Shown: positions 22,536 to 37,833 of the stretch, piece after piece
Layout of the letters: every line of letters begins with the position of its first letter
Numbering within the stretch: the first letter of the stretch is position 1
NCBI RefSeq assembly: GCF_910592395.1
Contig: NC_088313.1
Coordinates: 2,298,501-2,362,500 of the forward strand
Length of the DNA stretch: 64,000 bases
Direction of reading: 5' to 3'
Source: Lineus longissimus
Taxonomy: Eukaryota > Nemertea > Pilidiophora > Heteronemertea > Lineidae
Translations under genes and position numbers: made by a program
Notes under the pieces: generated by a model
The model's input: the letters and a program-made list of their open reading frames with translations, nothing else
What the model was told of the DNA's origin: nothing
The model's database searches: none

Positions 22536-23522
22536 TCTTGGCCTCAAGTTGTTACAGTCTCATCCTTCATCCTGTGTCCTCATCAAAACAACGGTGCATG
22601 AAATTGAAGAATACATCAAACAACCAGAGACCGCGCATAAAATTTCAATAACAAAACGTGACGAAAATAACATTAGAATTCCTCTGTAGTAAGTGAAGTC
22701 ATTTAAACCGATTTAAATTCCAAACATGTTGGCAAGCGATGGAGGGAGTCATGAACCAGCCAAGCAATCCTCCATAGTTTGTAACGATTGTCATTGAAAA
22801 AGCTCATCATCCTGTAGCACAAATTAGTCTAGCATTTTAGATCAGTTGGGGGTCGAAATGACGTTCAGGGGCCAATTTGTGATCTGCCGGAATACAAATA
22901 GCTCATTTTTATAACATGGGAGCTGACTACAATATACAAAGTTTTTGTGAAAGTTTTTTCTTTAACTTTTGATATATAAGACATGGCGATTCATTCTTTT
23001 GACATAAAGTTAGGGATTGAATGCTTTTTTACTTTCTTTTTTAATGGAATTATCAATAGATGGAAACAGCAGGCAAGTTGAAAGGCATTAATATTAATTC
23101 AAAAGTTTCTCATAGTATTATCAATGAAAGTATTAATACAGCGAAAAATTTTAATTTCAACTTTGCGAGCGTTAAAAAATCTACATTTAAAATACTAAAG
23201 ACAGCCATCATTCACTGTGAACCAAGTCAAGGATCTTCTCGAGTTAGGAGACACCATACTGAAAGTTATGAAAGGTTCAAGGTTTGGCAAGTTGCCTGAC
23301 ATGGCAATTAGGAAAAGGGAACACGATTAAGAATTAACCATTCATCATTACAATCATCGATTTTCTTCACCAAGCATCGACTCCGCAAGTGTGAACCAAA
23401 ATTTCAGATTGCATCAAATTAGAATTGGATGTCCAAATGAATTCGTGAAAAAGGCTCTGTAATTTGCATGACAACAAAGATGAGTTAGATTACGAATCAA
23501 CCCATGCTTATCATCATCATTA

Positions 23523-23563
<41 letters not shown>
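23523..23563. repeat. TCG microsatellite
   Basis: An uninterrupted run of about 13.7 TCG repeats, preceded by a short ATC run from which it probably arose. It is not in a supported coding frame. Confidence 0.97.
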
Positions 23564-23564
<1 letters not shown>

Positions 23565-26500
23565 TTGCTATGTTCCCTGCTCATTATTCACTTGGTGAAT
23601 CTTACGCTGATGTACGTTAATCTCCAAACCAGCTCTCAACACCATTGACCCTATTCTGCACGTCAATAAAGCGTGCTAAATGTTTCCGCAAATGAAATAA
23701 CTTCATCCGTTTGCCGATATTGTCAGACGCGTTAATTACCACAGCAATTACGTGCACGAAAAAACTGGTCGGGAACATGGGAAAGATTTACAGGCAAAAA
23801 GAGTTATAAAGTGTTATAAATCCCGTTGATGATACTTATTTGGTCAAATTACAGCTGTTAAATGGCAAAATTAACAATTCGTGTGAAACTGGAACAAAAT
23901 ATTCCAAAGGTTTGAAGCGTAAAGGTCAAATTGATGTGGCAGACAATATCAATGAATAGGTTTTGTCTCTTTTTGGTAGTTTCAAAGAAGATTTGCATGA
24001 ATGTGAAGGTCAAATTGGATGTGGGGGATGAAATTGATAAACAGATTCTGTCTTTTTTATAAGTTGTAAAGAAGATTTGCACGGAATTTGGTGCCGAGCA
24101 ATCAACACAGTAATTACAGCATTCCTCTGTCATAGTGTTACCAACGTAACTGAAGCTATTTTATAATCGCCTACTTTATATTGGAAGTTTCTCGGAATCA
24201 ATTTTTTGCGATTGAGAAAGTTTCTAAAAGAGCATATGGGTGGATTTAATGATTCATGAATCAGAAGGCGGTTGAAAATGAGGGAATATGTGAGTTTATT
24301 TTAGCCAGATTTGGGTTCCCATGCCCCGAGCTGGTGAATTAAACAGGAATTGCCTACCCTCAAGTCCCGCAATGTGAAAAACCCTTGTTGGAGAAACCTT
24401 GAATCAGCAACAGAAATGTCATTCCTGAGTTTTCTGATGATTTTAGCATGATTCTGAAACATTTTTAACCGCTTTTAATCTCAACAGTCACATGCAAAAT
24501 GCCACTTAACAAGTTAAAAGTAGCCCCACCTCTTAGTTTTTTTGTCATCCTAATACATGAAAAACGTCTTTCACACACCAATTAACATGATTAATGAATG
24601 CCATAAAAAGTATGCAAAAAGTGTAATTTGTAATTTATAATGCATCCTGTGCAGGTGACATGATAAAGTATTGTAATAAGAAAGAATGAATAATTCAATG
24701 CAAAGAAATTGATGAAGGGGTCACACAACTTACTGCAGGGAAAAACAGTAATATTTCACAACTTAACTGACAAAAACTTGACATTATTTTATACCCTTGT
24801 GCATTAGTGTTGACTGCAACTTTATCACTCTTACAGACAAAAAACTAGGCCAAAAAAATATTCTTCATTGGGTTTTTTTCTCAAAAAGATGTTGGTCAAA
24901 AGTACCTGCACTTATTTAAAAGAGCTTGATTGGACATTTTTTCGTGAGAAACAGTCGCTGCGGGAGTTTTTGAACAGCAAAAGTCATAGACTCCTTTATA
25001 TTTTAAAGAAACTCTCAGCAGCTCCAGACATTCAGCTGGCAAATTTCAGCAACCCGGTTCAATTGTTACACATGCCTACAAACATTTTGTCGCATTCCAG
25101 TCAATTCTGGCTTCAGTTTTGAGGTCATGAAATGACCGCAACTACACCATTGCTGTCAACATTGCAGAATGGTATGTCCAATAGAACCCTTAGTAGACCA
25201 AGTAAACATAAAACTTCAAATCCACGAAATGGTCCACACAACTCTGCAAACGAACGGTTTACATTCTCTACCAACCACAGACTCAAAGTTCCACAACTTT
25301 GCTATTAAGAATGAGGCAGTTCTTTTCAAATGGAAAATGAACTGACCACCTGCCTGGGATCTTTATCAAGAAGACTCTCATCAAAGTTTCAAACATCAAT
25401 TTTCACTTTCTAATTGCACACAAACTAGGATTTTTTCCATGGTGAGGTAACAGCTATCTTCATTATGATCGGAGCTAAAACTAATGTACATTTCACAAAG
25501 ATAATGTACTGGCTTTGCTGTGCTTGACAGCATGAAATGGAATGAATTAGTTTTCAACTCAAAGCTGAGCGATTCCAGTTATATTGAACACTGCCAAATA
25601 TCTGTGCCTCTTTCATTTTGCAATTCTCTTTAGATATGCCGAGAAACAAGTCAAAAAGGTCATTTTGAACATCAGTTGATTACGTTGATTTACAAACTAA
25701 TTTAAGATACTTTACCTCAGCCACATATCAACTCCTGCCTTTTGGGGGAAATTTGGAATACAACAATTACGCTTCAGATATATTTAAAAATCCCCAGATA
25801 ACACAAGGAGCATCTGATAACTCCAAAATTTATGTTTCTCATATATACCAATGTACATCTAGTGACCATGCCATATTCTTGATTTCATATGAATCTGACA
25901 GGAGAAGTCAATACAATCCAAATAGCACCAACACATACATATACTTGCTTTATTTGGCAACTTGAGTTGGGGTCGAGCAAAGAAGGAATCAAGTTAATAG
26001 GCATGGTTGACCCTGCCCATACCTTATCAGACTTGGCCCAAAGCAGCAGTTAGCCAAATTGGATTATTGTCTTGGAGTGTGGAAAGAATGAGTTAAAACT
26101 GTAACGTGCAACTCCGGAGAGTGTCCAATGTCAAGGGATGGACACATTGAATGCAGGAAATGCTGTAATTTGATTGGGGCATCGCAGATTTGGCTGTGGT
26201 GTTTGTTTTTGAGACTGATTTGATGTAACTGGCAGATATCGCTGTGATTTCGCCAAGTTTCAAAATGGATGTTGCGAACAGTTGGTTATCTTGTTGTATA
26301 CATGTTTGTTTGTTTGTGATAAAACACTCTGATGATTGATACGAGCTTCAGATTTCGAGCATAAGCAATCATTCTGGCACTGCAATCAGTAAAAACACAC
26401 ATTATGATCATATCATAATTGTACTGGGCTGTAATCGTACCACTGAGCCTGACTTTCTTTTTCCATCGCTTTCCCAAATATAACTGATTTAGACCGATAA

Positions 26501-28639
26501 AACGTAGAGAAAATGATTATGAAAAGTTTAGGACACATTTTGATTGGTGAAAAGTTGTCTTTTAACTCTATTTTCACAACTTAGCAACAAAAATAACCAC
26601 AATCTCTCCAACTGATATCCTCCCAAGGGTCCACCTGAGAATGGAGAACATTTGATCAAATATTTTGACAAGGACGAGAGAAACAAAACTTATCATTTTA
26701 TCCAACATTTCCAACGTAAAAGCCGCAGAGAAAACTTAATCATTGCCTTTTTATGGCACATCGCTACAAAATAACCACCATTTCACCCACCAATTCCATC
26801 TCTTGGGCATTATGGAGATTTATCGAGATAGAACGCCAAAATATCATCAGACTAATTCTGAAGGCCGAACAATTGCGTGTTGGGCAATAATGACTAATTG
26901 TATCATCTTTTAAAGAGGCATGTGGGATCAATATGGCGAGTTTATTATAACTGTTAACATGAGAAAACAGAATAAAGCTGTTTCGTTACTGTCCAGATTG
27001 GGAAATAACCTTTTTAAGGGGTAGAGAGAGTTTTTTCACTGGTCTGAGCTAAGTTCTAACTTTGTTTCGTTTCCTCAATGAACGGTAAGCAGGGGAGATG
27101 TAACCTAGGTGATTTCCTAGAAGGAATTTCATCTGATCCAGAAGAAATCCACTCTACAAATGTTCGAAGACTTTAACTTTTATCTCTATTACTGCAAAGA
27201 CTGGAAAAATTGCTGTGAAAAAAACTGCGCAAACAAGATGGCGTCCATTCTGATAAAACACTTTGGTTATTGCTATATTCTCGAGAGAAAAGTGATGCAT
27301 CGTCAGGAGGGTGAAAAAAACGCTAGAAAAGAGTTGAGTAAATTTGTCCGGCATAACTATCCGGCTGATTTCATCGCAATTAAAATGATATATGGAGATT
27401 GTGTTTTTGGCCCTTGGTCATCCGGGTCGATTGTCATTAAGGCATCCGAAACTTAACCTCTGTTGGTAGCGATACAAATTGGTTTGATGCTGACAAGATA
27501 TAGCTGAGCACCGGGAAAACTCGACTTTAGAGATGGATGAATATTTTCTAAACAACGATCTTCTTGGAATCCTTTTTTTTGTGGCACATTAAAGGTCCGG
27601 GAACTTCGGGAACAACTACCAAGAAACATTGTCCAATCATTTTGTCGTGTAGAGCAGCGATTAAAATAGCCAGTAGCTGTGAACTAAATTGCTTGATGGC
27701 ATGGTACTTAACAATGATACAAAACTATCAAGAGAGAACAGTGACTTTGCCACGACAAGCGGGCAAGGTGTTCATTAAGCCAACAAACATCAGACAAATT
27801 TATCTTTCTTGATACAGAATCTGTCTTACACTGCAGGCGCGATACCAATTCCACAGGTCATCAAACTTATGCACACAAGGCGTCAAGAACATACGACAAA
27901 ATGGCCACCATCGTTAAGTGGAATGTCCAATGAGCGTCTTTTTCGCTAATTACCTGATTGGAAGTATCGTCTCTGGATAATGGATGACTACCGAGAGAGC
28001 TCATCAGATACAAATGGTCGATGTAATCTCGCACAAAACGATGCTCGCACATACACGAGAGAGACGTAGCATTTTTTAAATGCCAAACGAGGCAACAGCA
28101 TTTTGCGCGGGTCTTCCCTCGGGATGCTGGTCCCCGGTTTAATTGCGCTAACCATAGATAAGTATCTTGGAATATATTGTACAATTCAGCTTAAACAGAC
28201 CAAGAAATTAGCATGATTGACCTTGAACAGCACTACGACAACATCTCTTGTCTGCATGGAATGCTTTTTCTGGTCCAACTGGACATAAACAAAGGATGGG
28301 CTAATCAGACCGAAACAAAAACTTGGGTCTGCCTTATCAAAGATGGAGATATATTCGGCCGGAAAAAATGAACATTTTGTTAAGGAGGCTGGATCACAAA
28401 ATTGGAAGAATTTCTGAAGGACAGTCCTAGATTATCTTTGGGACTTAACAGAGATTAAGCAAAGTATTGAGGGAATGGTAAAATGTCATGATATTGGGTA
28501 GAGGCAGCTCCTATGGCCAGAACAATTAAGTGTTGTGTTATTTCAAGGACGCTGGTCAATCACGATTGATGTTTTCTATTTTCTGTCAAGGTCGTTCAAT
28601 TTGGCAAGTTTTTGGATGCTAAAATATCATGAGTGCAGC
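23564..28639. other. Long non-coding stretch
   Basis: Single-copy AT-rich sequence without a recognised gene. Frames of 60-98 codons occur (for example 27160-27456 +), but none has a recognisable motif. A YY1-like AAGATGGCGTCC lies at 27236-27247; on its own it does not define a promoter. Confidence 0.4.
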
Positions 28640-28790
28640 ATGATGGTGTAGTGGTAAGAGTGTTGGACTGAGAGGTTGTAGGTTCAACTCTTTTTCGTAG
28701 CACTTAGCTCTTTCCAGTCAGCGTTTGAGGGTTAGTTCCAAGTCCTATTCATCCTAATATAAATAGCAGCAACTAAATTTTTGAAAGTCC
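28640..28790 (+). mobile_element. tRNA-derived SINE-like element
   Basis: A-box-like TGGTGTAGTGG begins at 28644 and B-box-like GGTTCAACTC lies at 28681-28690. The tRNA-like head is shorter than a real tRNA and has no matching acceptor stem. The downstream body fades into single-copy sequence. Confidence 0.6.
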
Positions 28791-31700
28791 TTCTACACAA
28801 GAGGTAATATCTTATATAGCTCAGTGAATTCAAGTTGAATGTACTAATATTCAACTAGCGGACGCTACTTTATCATATATGCAGGCAAGATGTGTACGAT
28901 GCTACTTGACTGTACCCACGAGAGTGACGTCAATAGATAGATGCACACAGTATGAATATACAGCCTTCAATGCTGGACAGGTACATTGAGAATAATGTAG
29001 AAGGCAAGTATGCAGAATCCAATTACCCTAAAAGTCAACTGCTGAAGGTTGATTCCATGACTGGAATATGAAATTCAGAAATTAATTTTGGAAGAAACCG
29101 AAGTTCAATTAATATGAGGTGAAAAAGAAAAACTTGCAAAAAGGAGACCTCCAATGCTGGCTTGAGTATAGTCTAGTAGAGGGCACTACTCTACCATGTC
29201 TCAAAGTCAACTGGTGAAATATGAAATTGTGAAATATCTATATAGTGAAAACTAAAACGTAATGAAATTGCTGTTCAAGCAAATATTCAACTTTGAACTC
29301 TGGGCTACAGATATCAGCTGGCGAAACCATTCAATCCAAGTTGGCATTTTAATCACGTTCACTTCATGCTTCTTTTCCTCTGTGCTCATGCAGATAGAGA
29401 ATTACGTATCACTGCGGCTTCTAGTTCAGTAATAAATAGGACCAGTGACACTGACTACGATAAGTGACAAGTACTTGGTTGCACTCCAAACTTGGCAGGA
29501 ATTGTAGCAATTTGCTGAGGCCAGGTCATGATGAAATTAACAAAGTTTCTTCAAAAGCTATAATGGATTTATTGATGAACTCTCCAAGAGACTGGGTAAA
29601 GTTTTGAAGACGCAAATGAGTTTGCATTTCAGGGTTAATGACATATCATTAACAATTTCAAGAAGACAGATTATCCTCCAAAGCAGGCATATACCAAAAG
29701 AAGCTTTCCCATCTGGTCGAATGATACCCGAGAGAAAAGTAGCATCAGTTTCAAAGAGTTACGCTCGCCTTCACGACCATTCAACAAGGCAAATTTAAGA
29801 CTTAAAGATTTTAGTGCCCCAGAAATTGCACTGTCAAGTCGCAGCTCACTATAAATAGTCCTTGGCTGAATGGTTTAATTGTGAGAGGCCAACCAAGTTC
29901 ACCCACAAAATGTCCGTAGGATGAGTGAACAATACAAATGAGGTCTCAGTCTTTTCAAGTGCTCTTCCCTCGAATGGCAACAGTGGTAATTAGTCTGCTC
30001 GTCACGAAACTGGGACACATTTTTCACTCAGAATTTCTCGATCCTGACAGTAAATGCTCCACAAGATGATAGCAAGGCGTATGAAACGAATTGTTGATCA
30101 ATTTCTGCAGCTGGACGTTTGCCAGTGGATCAGTTGGACTGTTGACCAAGGCAAATGAGGGGGCAACTGATGATGTTTTCAAGGACTTTTTCACTTTGTT
30201 GTTCTTTGGATCCCCTTTTTGCCTTGCTTCGTTTCTTGTGTGTGTCTTTTCTGCTGCATCTATCTGTCTGATACGATAAGGCAGTGGCAATTTCACCTGT
30301 ATCTTTCAACAGACAGCAAGTCCCATGAGACAATTCCATGCTGTTCCTCCGGTTTTGTTGTGGAATCCCTGACAAATACTTCAAGGAGGGCTTAGCCAAC
30401 CAATTTCTCAATCAGACAATAACCACATACTTCTATTCATTATGCCCAGACTCGATGTTCTTTTCGAGGGTTTATCATGCTTTTACCAAGAGTTCTGATC
30501 AACAAATAACATGAGCCATCTTGAACGATTGCTTCGGACCAACCAATTCAACAAATATGCGTCACTTTTCCGTCAGAGTTGCACACACCCCACAAACACC
30601 CATCAACATCAACATCATCACTTCCTCTTGAACAGTGGTTCCTGGGACCACGACCGAACCCTTCATCTCAAACTGCCCCCTAACACATATATATTCAAGA
30701 CGTATTCCGTAATTGAATGTTAATATGTCGCTTCCACATATATACCCAAGATATTTTATGTGGTTTGTTCATACAAAATATACTGTTGAGTCTGTCATGG
30801 GAAATTGGTCCAGCTAGATCTGTTTGACCAGGACTGTTTAGACCACCTGCCTACGATATTTTATCTATAATGCTCACTTTCAAGATGATGCAAGTAATTA
30901 ATGTACAGCATGTATGTCTCAATCCTAAAGTCACAAAACAAGCATAATACAATCCATGGGATTGTTCCATCTTGAGATATCCAAGGCGTCAGTCGACGTG
31001 AATTTCAAGACAAGACATTGGAAAGTGTGGACCCCTCAGCATAATAATGGCAACCTCATCTCCCTGAGGATATCAGTATTGGCAGAAGATGGCTCATGAT
31101 TCAAATCATTTCTATAGCCCCTGACACTGGGCCTGGGCCGAGTGTGCTGAAGAAGGTCATAGTGTTACCAAGTGGCTGATGCCCAGTTGGGAGAATCTTG
31201 ACCTTGTTTGCGGAAAGACAGGGAGGAGCTTGTATCATAGCAGCCTTACTGCATTGAGGGCATAACAAAACCCAGGTCTGGCCACTATACTGACCGACAT
31301 CATATCACCTATCCTTCTTAAATGTTTCAACAACCGAATTCGAAACAGGCAAGATTCTTTACCAAGGTACATTCGCCTACAGCTGTGGTATCATCGGACG
31401 CCTCTTTCACGCCACACAATACCATGCGTTTACAGTGAATACTTGAAGCGAATCTCTGGTCTCATCACCACCTGGACCTCCTCCTCGGATTCCCAGCGGA
31501 GCATTGCGAGAAATTCCCATCACCAATCCGCCAGAGGAGGAATTATGCCAAACAGTTGTGATTACTCACTGCTGCAGATATCGTGATCAGTTTTGGTAGA
31601 AATTTACAATCCCCAATCGCATTCAACAAGAAATCAATTGAACAATAGCACTTATTTCGTCAATCACAGACCTTCCTTCATTGTGAACTCGTTCACTTGT

Positions 31701-32083
31701 TTTAGATCAAGTAGACCACTGCCCACGCTGTGTCCAGTTTAATGCAAAAGCTATACCATGTAGCTTTACTGCTTCATGACCTTTTTTCGAATGACATATC
31801 CTCAAGCAAACAGCAAAAGAAGGTTCCAGTTCATAGCAACAACAATTTGAGTGACTTGACAGATCACAATGGTCCACCAGAATGTAGCCTAGGATGTTCT
31901 TAACATCAGAAAAGAAATCAGTGCAAGCTGAACTCAAATTCTTTTTTAAACACTGCCACAGATTTGAAAGAAGTGCTTGTGAGAAAGGAGTGGCAAGTCC
32001 AACTTTTTGGTAAAATACAGCTGAGGAGTTTGAATGGTTTGACATGCTCTCGTGTGAGGAGAATGAAAATTTAACATCAAACT
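28791..32083. other. Non-coding stretch, ambiguous GC-richer patch
   Basis: Mostly single-copy. At about 31120-31580 the G+C content rises and four or more frames on both strands are open for 40-105 codons, so coding strand and frame cannot be decided by eye. This may be a decayed exon or just stop-poor DNA. Confidence 0.3.
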
Positions 32084-32290
32084 TATGGGAATATCTCCAG
32101 CATAAAATATATCAATGCTAGGACAGCGTTGGGTCCAGCAATGAAACTGATTGTTTCATTAGAAAAGATGTTGGTAAAATACCAATTTGTGTGGGTTAAC
32201 TGATGGGAATATCTTCAACCCAATATGTATCGGCGTTGGGTACATATCTAAACCAGCAACGAAGCGGGTGGTTTCATTAGGAGAGAATAA
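32084..32290. repeat. Two-unit tandem duplication, ~119 bp
   Basis: 'atgggaatatct(c/t)ca' starts at 32084 and 32203. Both copies continue to 'cgttgggt', 'ccagcaa' and 'tttcattag'. Old and partly degraded. Confidence 0.8.
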
Positions 32291-35200
32291 CGCCACTTGA
32301 CAACAATATACATTGACAAGTTTGTCAATAACGTCAGCGGAAGAGGACGGCGGACTCATATTAAATGAAGATAGCAGCAAAATGTAAACGGAACCAAGGC
32401 ACTCAGCCGCGCTGAAATAGGACCAAGTTATGGGTTATTGAAACAGAGTACAGTTTAGAGAAATTTTCTGATATGTACGTCAGTACAAGAGGCGCCGAGA
32501 TGGCACCATGTATTGAATGTATTGGGAATATGTTAAAAATATGTTCAATGGTGTCTAAAACAGGGTTAGTTCATAATGGTTAGACAATGTTAGAGTACAA
32601 TGGGCATCACTGGGAAGTCGGTGAATGTGTGGAACCGCAGTGTTTCCGATAAAATTTAACAACACATTGTTGATGTTCTTGAGCCACTCCTTCAATATCT
32701 AACATTTCATTCTACATTTCGATCAAGAAAGACCATAACCAGAAAAAGATTCCTGATTTCAGTTTTTATTATCATCATGATTATTCATCAGTGAAATGAG
32801 AATTTTTCTGCAATGATCTCCAAGTACTCAGAGCTTCTGATGCAAAATATTGTGAATGCACGCACAGCTTTGGGTGAAAATTCATCAGATTATTCACCTA
32901 AGTGCATCCCATCTTGAGTATCTCTCTCATAATCGTGTATTGATCGAGATATGAGTGAAGTATCATCGTCCTCAAAGATAAAATCAGTCAAGGATCGCTC
33001 CTCAAAAGCTTCTCGTGTAACTTCGTTCTATTTTCTATGGATTGGATGGTAGCGCTTCTATTACTCATGTATGATGCGGAATCGTTTTTTAATATGATTT
33101 CTAGTCCTTGTATAATACAACACAAAAGACTTTTTACTTAGCCAGAATACAAGCGAGTGGTGGGCAATGCGAAGGAAGCAACTGATGTTTTTGAGTTGTG
33201 GCCACTTACATGAAGCTATCATATTACTGCCACTTAAACATGGAGAATGGTTTTGATGAGGCCGAATGGAACACCTAAGCACCAGCAAAACTACAACTGC
33301 TGCTAAGTGGCGATGCCTATCACCAGGTTACAGCACTGCTTTCACAGAAGCATGACGTCAATTTGTATGAGTTTTGATGCCATTCTGAACTCTAATGAAA
33401 ATCAGTGCTGCTTTTTACTTAGTTGTTGACACCCTATGTTAAGGCCAGAGAAGAAACAATACTAAAACAGTTAAAAACATTTTGAGAACCGGCTTATAGC
33501 TTTTCAGAGGCTGCAACCTTACCCATTCCAAACAGCCTCGCAAACCAAACTTCTCTGCCATCTTTTTTCACAAACCGCAGCGAAAAATTCATGAAACATG
33601 TCAGAAGTCCAACTGAGCAGTTTTTTTCAGAAAAGTTCCTCAAGGTTCTGACATGACATGAATAATGTGTGAATCTTTTAGTCAATTCACAGCTGTTATA
33701 AGGGCACTCTCTCCCACAATTTTTGCTGCTGATAAAAATCTAGTGTGCATTACTTTGCAACAAAGTTTTTATGAAGAGGAGTGCTTTTATGAATGACCAG
33801 ATACTCTGCCATTTTTTCGATTATCAGGTGGCGGCATAGATTCCAAACAAGCAGTGACAGTACTGTAGTATCCTTCTGATATAAAGGTAGAACAAAGGGG
33901 GAAAAGGTAAAAGTGAGAAACAGTTTTTGGTTTATGACTTTCCTGTGTAACTTCAACAATGCCTAGAACTGATAAGAAACCACTGAAGTCCTTGCTTCGA
34001 ATCTCAAAGGAATACTGGCGACCTGAACCAGTATTGGAAATCGTTAGGAAATTATTAACAGTCTGGGCAAATGATGGTGAAATTTCAGTTCAATATCCTT
34101 GGCGTAATTTTATTTTCGGACTTGTGTTACACATTGCCAAGGAGGAATCTTTGATCAATTACCAAACTGTTCATTCATCATGTTCATAGCCAAATTGACT
34201 TCCAAATTAGTGGCTAGATGGCCCAGCCACATTTTGATAATCAAACCAGATATCATACGGCTATAGATGCCAGGCAAGAAGCTCCAGACGTATATTGGTT
34301 TTAAAAACCATACTAGATGACCGTAAAACTTTAAAAAGTTCCACGTAAAACTGACGATACTTGGACATGATCCCCTATTGACCTCTTCCCTCAGACGAAA
34401 TATTCAGTCTCTTTGGCTTCACGATACCTGCAGCTTTCCTACAGTTCCAAAAAAAGTTCCTCATGACTTCTTTGAATCAACCTACCCAGACAGATCGATG
34501 AACAATTTGACTGATTATTATCTATCCGAAGTCATCAAGTGGTCTGGATGGCTAACCCCCAAGCTCATTGATATTCCGGTTGACATCTGTTCAACTTCTA
34601 TTCAAACTCCCTAGAAACAACAAGTTGTATTACAGAGGATTCCAATGATATACTTGTATAGAATTTCAATTGTCCTGTCGGTTTGATTTAAGACTTTTGA
34701 GTGAGAGACAGTTGTCCATGTTATCTTGCGATCTGTGGAAGTTGTGAAGACAACTTTGAAGTCAAAAATAAGTCAAAGCCTGTTTTATGGGGGATAGTGA
34801 TGATGTATTGGTTGAATTTCAATTATCATTATTCCCTTATCATCCAATACTGTGAATCCTTTATTTTTGAACACCTAATATTTTATAAGAATTGTGAAAT
34901 TTCAATGTTTTTTAGAAATTTTCCAAAAAAATCACAATTATGCAGTTTTCAGTGATGTGGGAGGAAGATGAGATTCACCCATTTCCTTCCTGTCTGTTGA
35001 CAGCGATACCCAGTGAAAATTAATGGAACTTGATTGGTCAATCACTCATATGTCATGCGACCACTTTACGTGGCCTCCAAAAGCATGTCAACTTCTTCCA
35101 ATAACAATGCAAGGTCACGTCATACCTAAGAAACAACCCTGCTATGATTCAGCTACCTTGAAGTTACCATTCCGTACTTCTTTCATCACTCTCTCTGGTT

Positions 35201-37833
35201 CGGGCTACGTCCCCTCGGCACTGCTTGATGGCTTCCCACGGGCCTCACATGCCTGGTAAACCTTCCTACGATGCCGTGTTCCATTAGGCTAGTGTCTTTT
35301 CGATGGCGACCCAAAGGTATCATTAACCTGCCTCAGTTGCATTCCTGCGTACAACTTGTCAGATTGGCTTTTGAGAACTCTTTGTTATGCAAAGCTACTA
35401 TATTTGTACAGATCGAACCAAGTTAGCATTACCTGATGTTAGTTCAGAGTTCAGGGAGTGCCAAATGTTTGGGGAACTTCTATCAGCCCACCCTGGTTAA
35501 TAAATATCAATCTATCTTATTTTTATCGAAAGATCTTGCTACGCGAAAAATCCTTGTCAACTTAGCTTTAGAGAACATTTCGTGGGCGGAGAATGTAGAC
35601 TTGGATTAGAAGGGTGCTAGCAGAATACACATGTTATGCCTTACATGTACCCTTCTTCTTCTTCTTCATCAGTGATAATGTGTACAAACTGAACTTTTTG
35701 TCGGTACTAATGCAGGGGTCCACCATATATGTTTTCCGACAGATATTGAGTGAAATGGACTCCATCACAGTTGTTGATTTAAACACTGCAGGCCTACTTA
35801 ATATTTTGTTGCGATACCGCAGTTCGTATTGTCTAAGTACCTTTGTCCTAAGTGACCGTTACGAATTTGCCTAAGAACGGTAATTTGGACGCAACAAGAT
35901 CGTTAGCTGATTTCGTTTCTAATGTTTTCTTGATGACATTGGTCGTTCCCGATCGATAAGATGTACTTGCATCATTAGCTGTGAGGATGTGGGAGTGCTG
36001 ATCAAGCAGGGTGAGTCTTCCACCGGCGGTGCCATGAATGAAACAAACAGTCACTGCCTGACTCTGCAGGTGCACTTCGACCATTCATGTTTTCAACGGG
36101 AGTATTCATGGAAAAAATATTACCAATTTCGGTCGGGTGGCTGTTTCCAAGGTCGGGTGGAATCAATTTTCCATATCACGGTCCATTATATCGAAGGTTC
36201 CTTAACCAAGGTCTTAAAGGGCTGACCCATGGTCATTAAGGCATGTGCCATGGGCATTTAGAAAGACGCCATATGTCATAGATTAGGTCTTCCAATTCAA
36301 TCTTGATCATATTCAGGATTTGTTTGCAAGATTATCATACAATATTCTAACAATGTCCCACACGCACATCATCGATGTGATGTATGGGTCGTTTGAGCCC
36401 TTGCCGGCTTAGACTGACCATCCCAATATTGCTTGGCCAGCATTTCAAAAACAAGCTTAATTTCCCAATACCCCCGGGATCAGTGGACAGATTCCAAGCG
36501 AATTATAGGCGATTGATGATGGAATGACCCAGATTGATACAAATATATAATTGCCACTTGAGGGAATGTGGATGTTTGAATGCCACTGGATGCCCGACCC
36601 GCTCGTTCAGATATTCCTAATGGCTCCGACGTGCCCTCAAATCGGCTCTGTTGCCAGATACACGTAATCCCTCGGCCTGACCCTATCTTACTTTTATTGG
36701 TCAGTAATCATGCTGCTATGGAGAACATGTGAAGGGTGATCAGATTGGATTGAAGGCAGGGAAGCTGGGGGGTCCAAGTTGTTGACTCCTCTCCAAGAGT
36801 TGGATTCAGACTGATGTATATTGCTGTAAGTTTCTACTGGTGCTAATGATAGCCAAGCTATCAACCGCATGTTTAATTGTTTAATATACAACTACAATTC
36901 TATGTGCTTCACATTCGACCATCAGCCTCAAAAAGGACATTCCACAAACCTATATAATACATACACCACAAAAGGTACTGCGGATGCAGGACACATACAA
37001 TTCAGTAAAACCTATCTTCTTCCATGCTTCTAAATTACCCACATCTTAAATAGCTGGCTACTAACCACGAAGCCATGGATCCTCAACCCAAGCAACAAGA
37101 TATGTTCGAGGACTAACTCAATACTTTTTACCGTATTCATCGCATATTCTGATGAGAACATATACTGCCTTCCATGTCCATTTATGGCTTGGCCACAGGC
37201 AACACCATCTTTGGCAAGAACCCGAAATCCTAAAGCAATTAGAGCTCGTCCAATATACAGTGAATGCCAACTTCAGGGGGCGGGAGTCTGTTCTTTGTTT
37301 TCCAGAGAACTGCCTGCCAGGTTTTAAATGAGCATTCACTTCATCGTAAAATAGTTCAAATTGCTTAAAGATTTCAAGTTCCAGTCAATATTGTGGTACC
37401 AATGGTCAACCGTCAACAGTATCAACCAAAGGATGACACACACACAAATCTTTGATGACGTCGGGTACAGGGAATATCAGGGGACACAGACCATCCTTAT
37501 CAACATGTGGATCCCATCTTATGTCTGCAGCCGAACCCAAGGGATGCATGCTCAGCTACGGTAACATACTCTCCCCGAATTAATCTCGGATAAAGTGCCA
37601 TTATATGATATGAACGGTGGATTCAGCGGCATCTAAACTAATAGTTTGCGTACCTTGGGACATAATTGCGATATATGCGACCAATTGGACACAAGTCTGT
37701 CCACTGTCCACAATTAAGCACAATGAGAAGAACGTTAAGATGTTGTTAATATAGAGTAGTATCTCCTAGAGTCGTAGACTATATATGACATTTATGTATG
37801 CGGGCTGATCAGTAAGAAGTATCAGAGAGCAAC
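32291..37833. other. Long non-coding stretch
   Basis: No repeats of note and no gene I can support. Open frames (33959-34189 +, 35023-35259 +, 35989-36225 +) are short and without motifs. A good donor-like CAGGGTGAGTC occurs near 36007 (+), but no convincing upstream exon was found. Confidence 0.35.

Noticed and set aside
23523-23563. TCG run as a poly-Ser or poly-Asp/Arg coding tract
   Set aside because: No supported open frame continues on either side; a plain microsatellite.
27236-27247. YY1-like AAGATGGCGTCC as a promoter
   Set aside because: A single motif with no CpG island, TATA/Inr arrangement or downstream coding exon.
31120-31582. Candidate exon with a 105-codon frame lacking ATG (31267-31581 +)
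   Set aside because: Other frames on both strands are also open over the same GC-richer DNA, so neither strand nor frame can be chosen.
31707-32045. 112-codon minus-strand ORF
   Set aside because: Cys/Ser/Leu-rich composition typical of AT-rich non-coding DNA; no domain or splice context.
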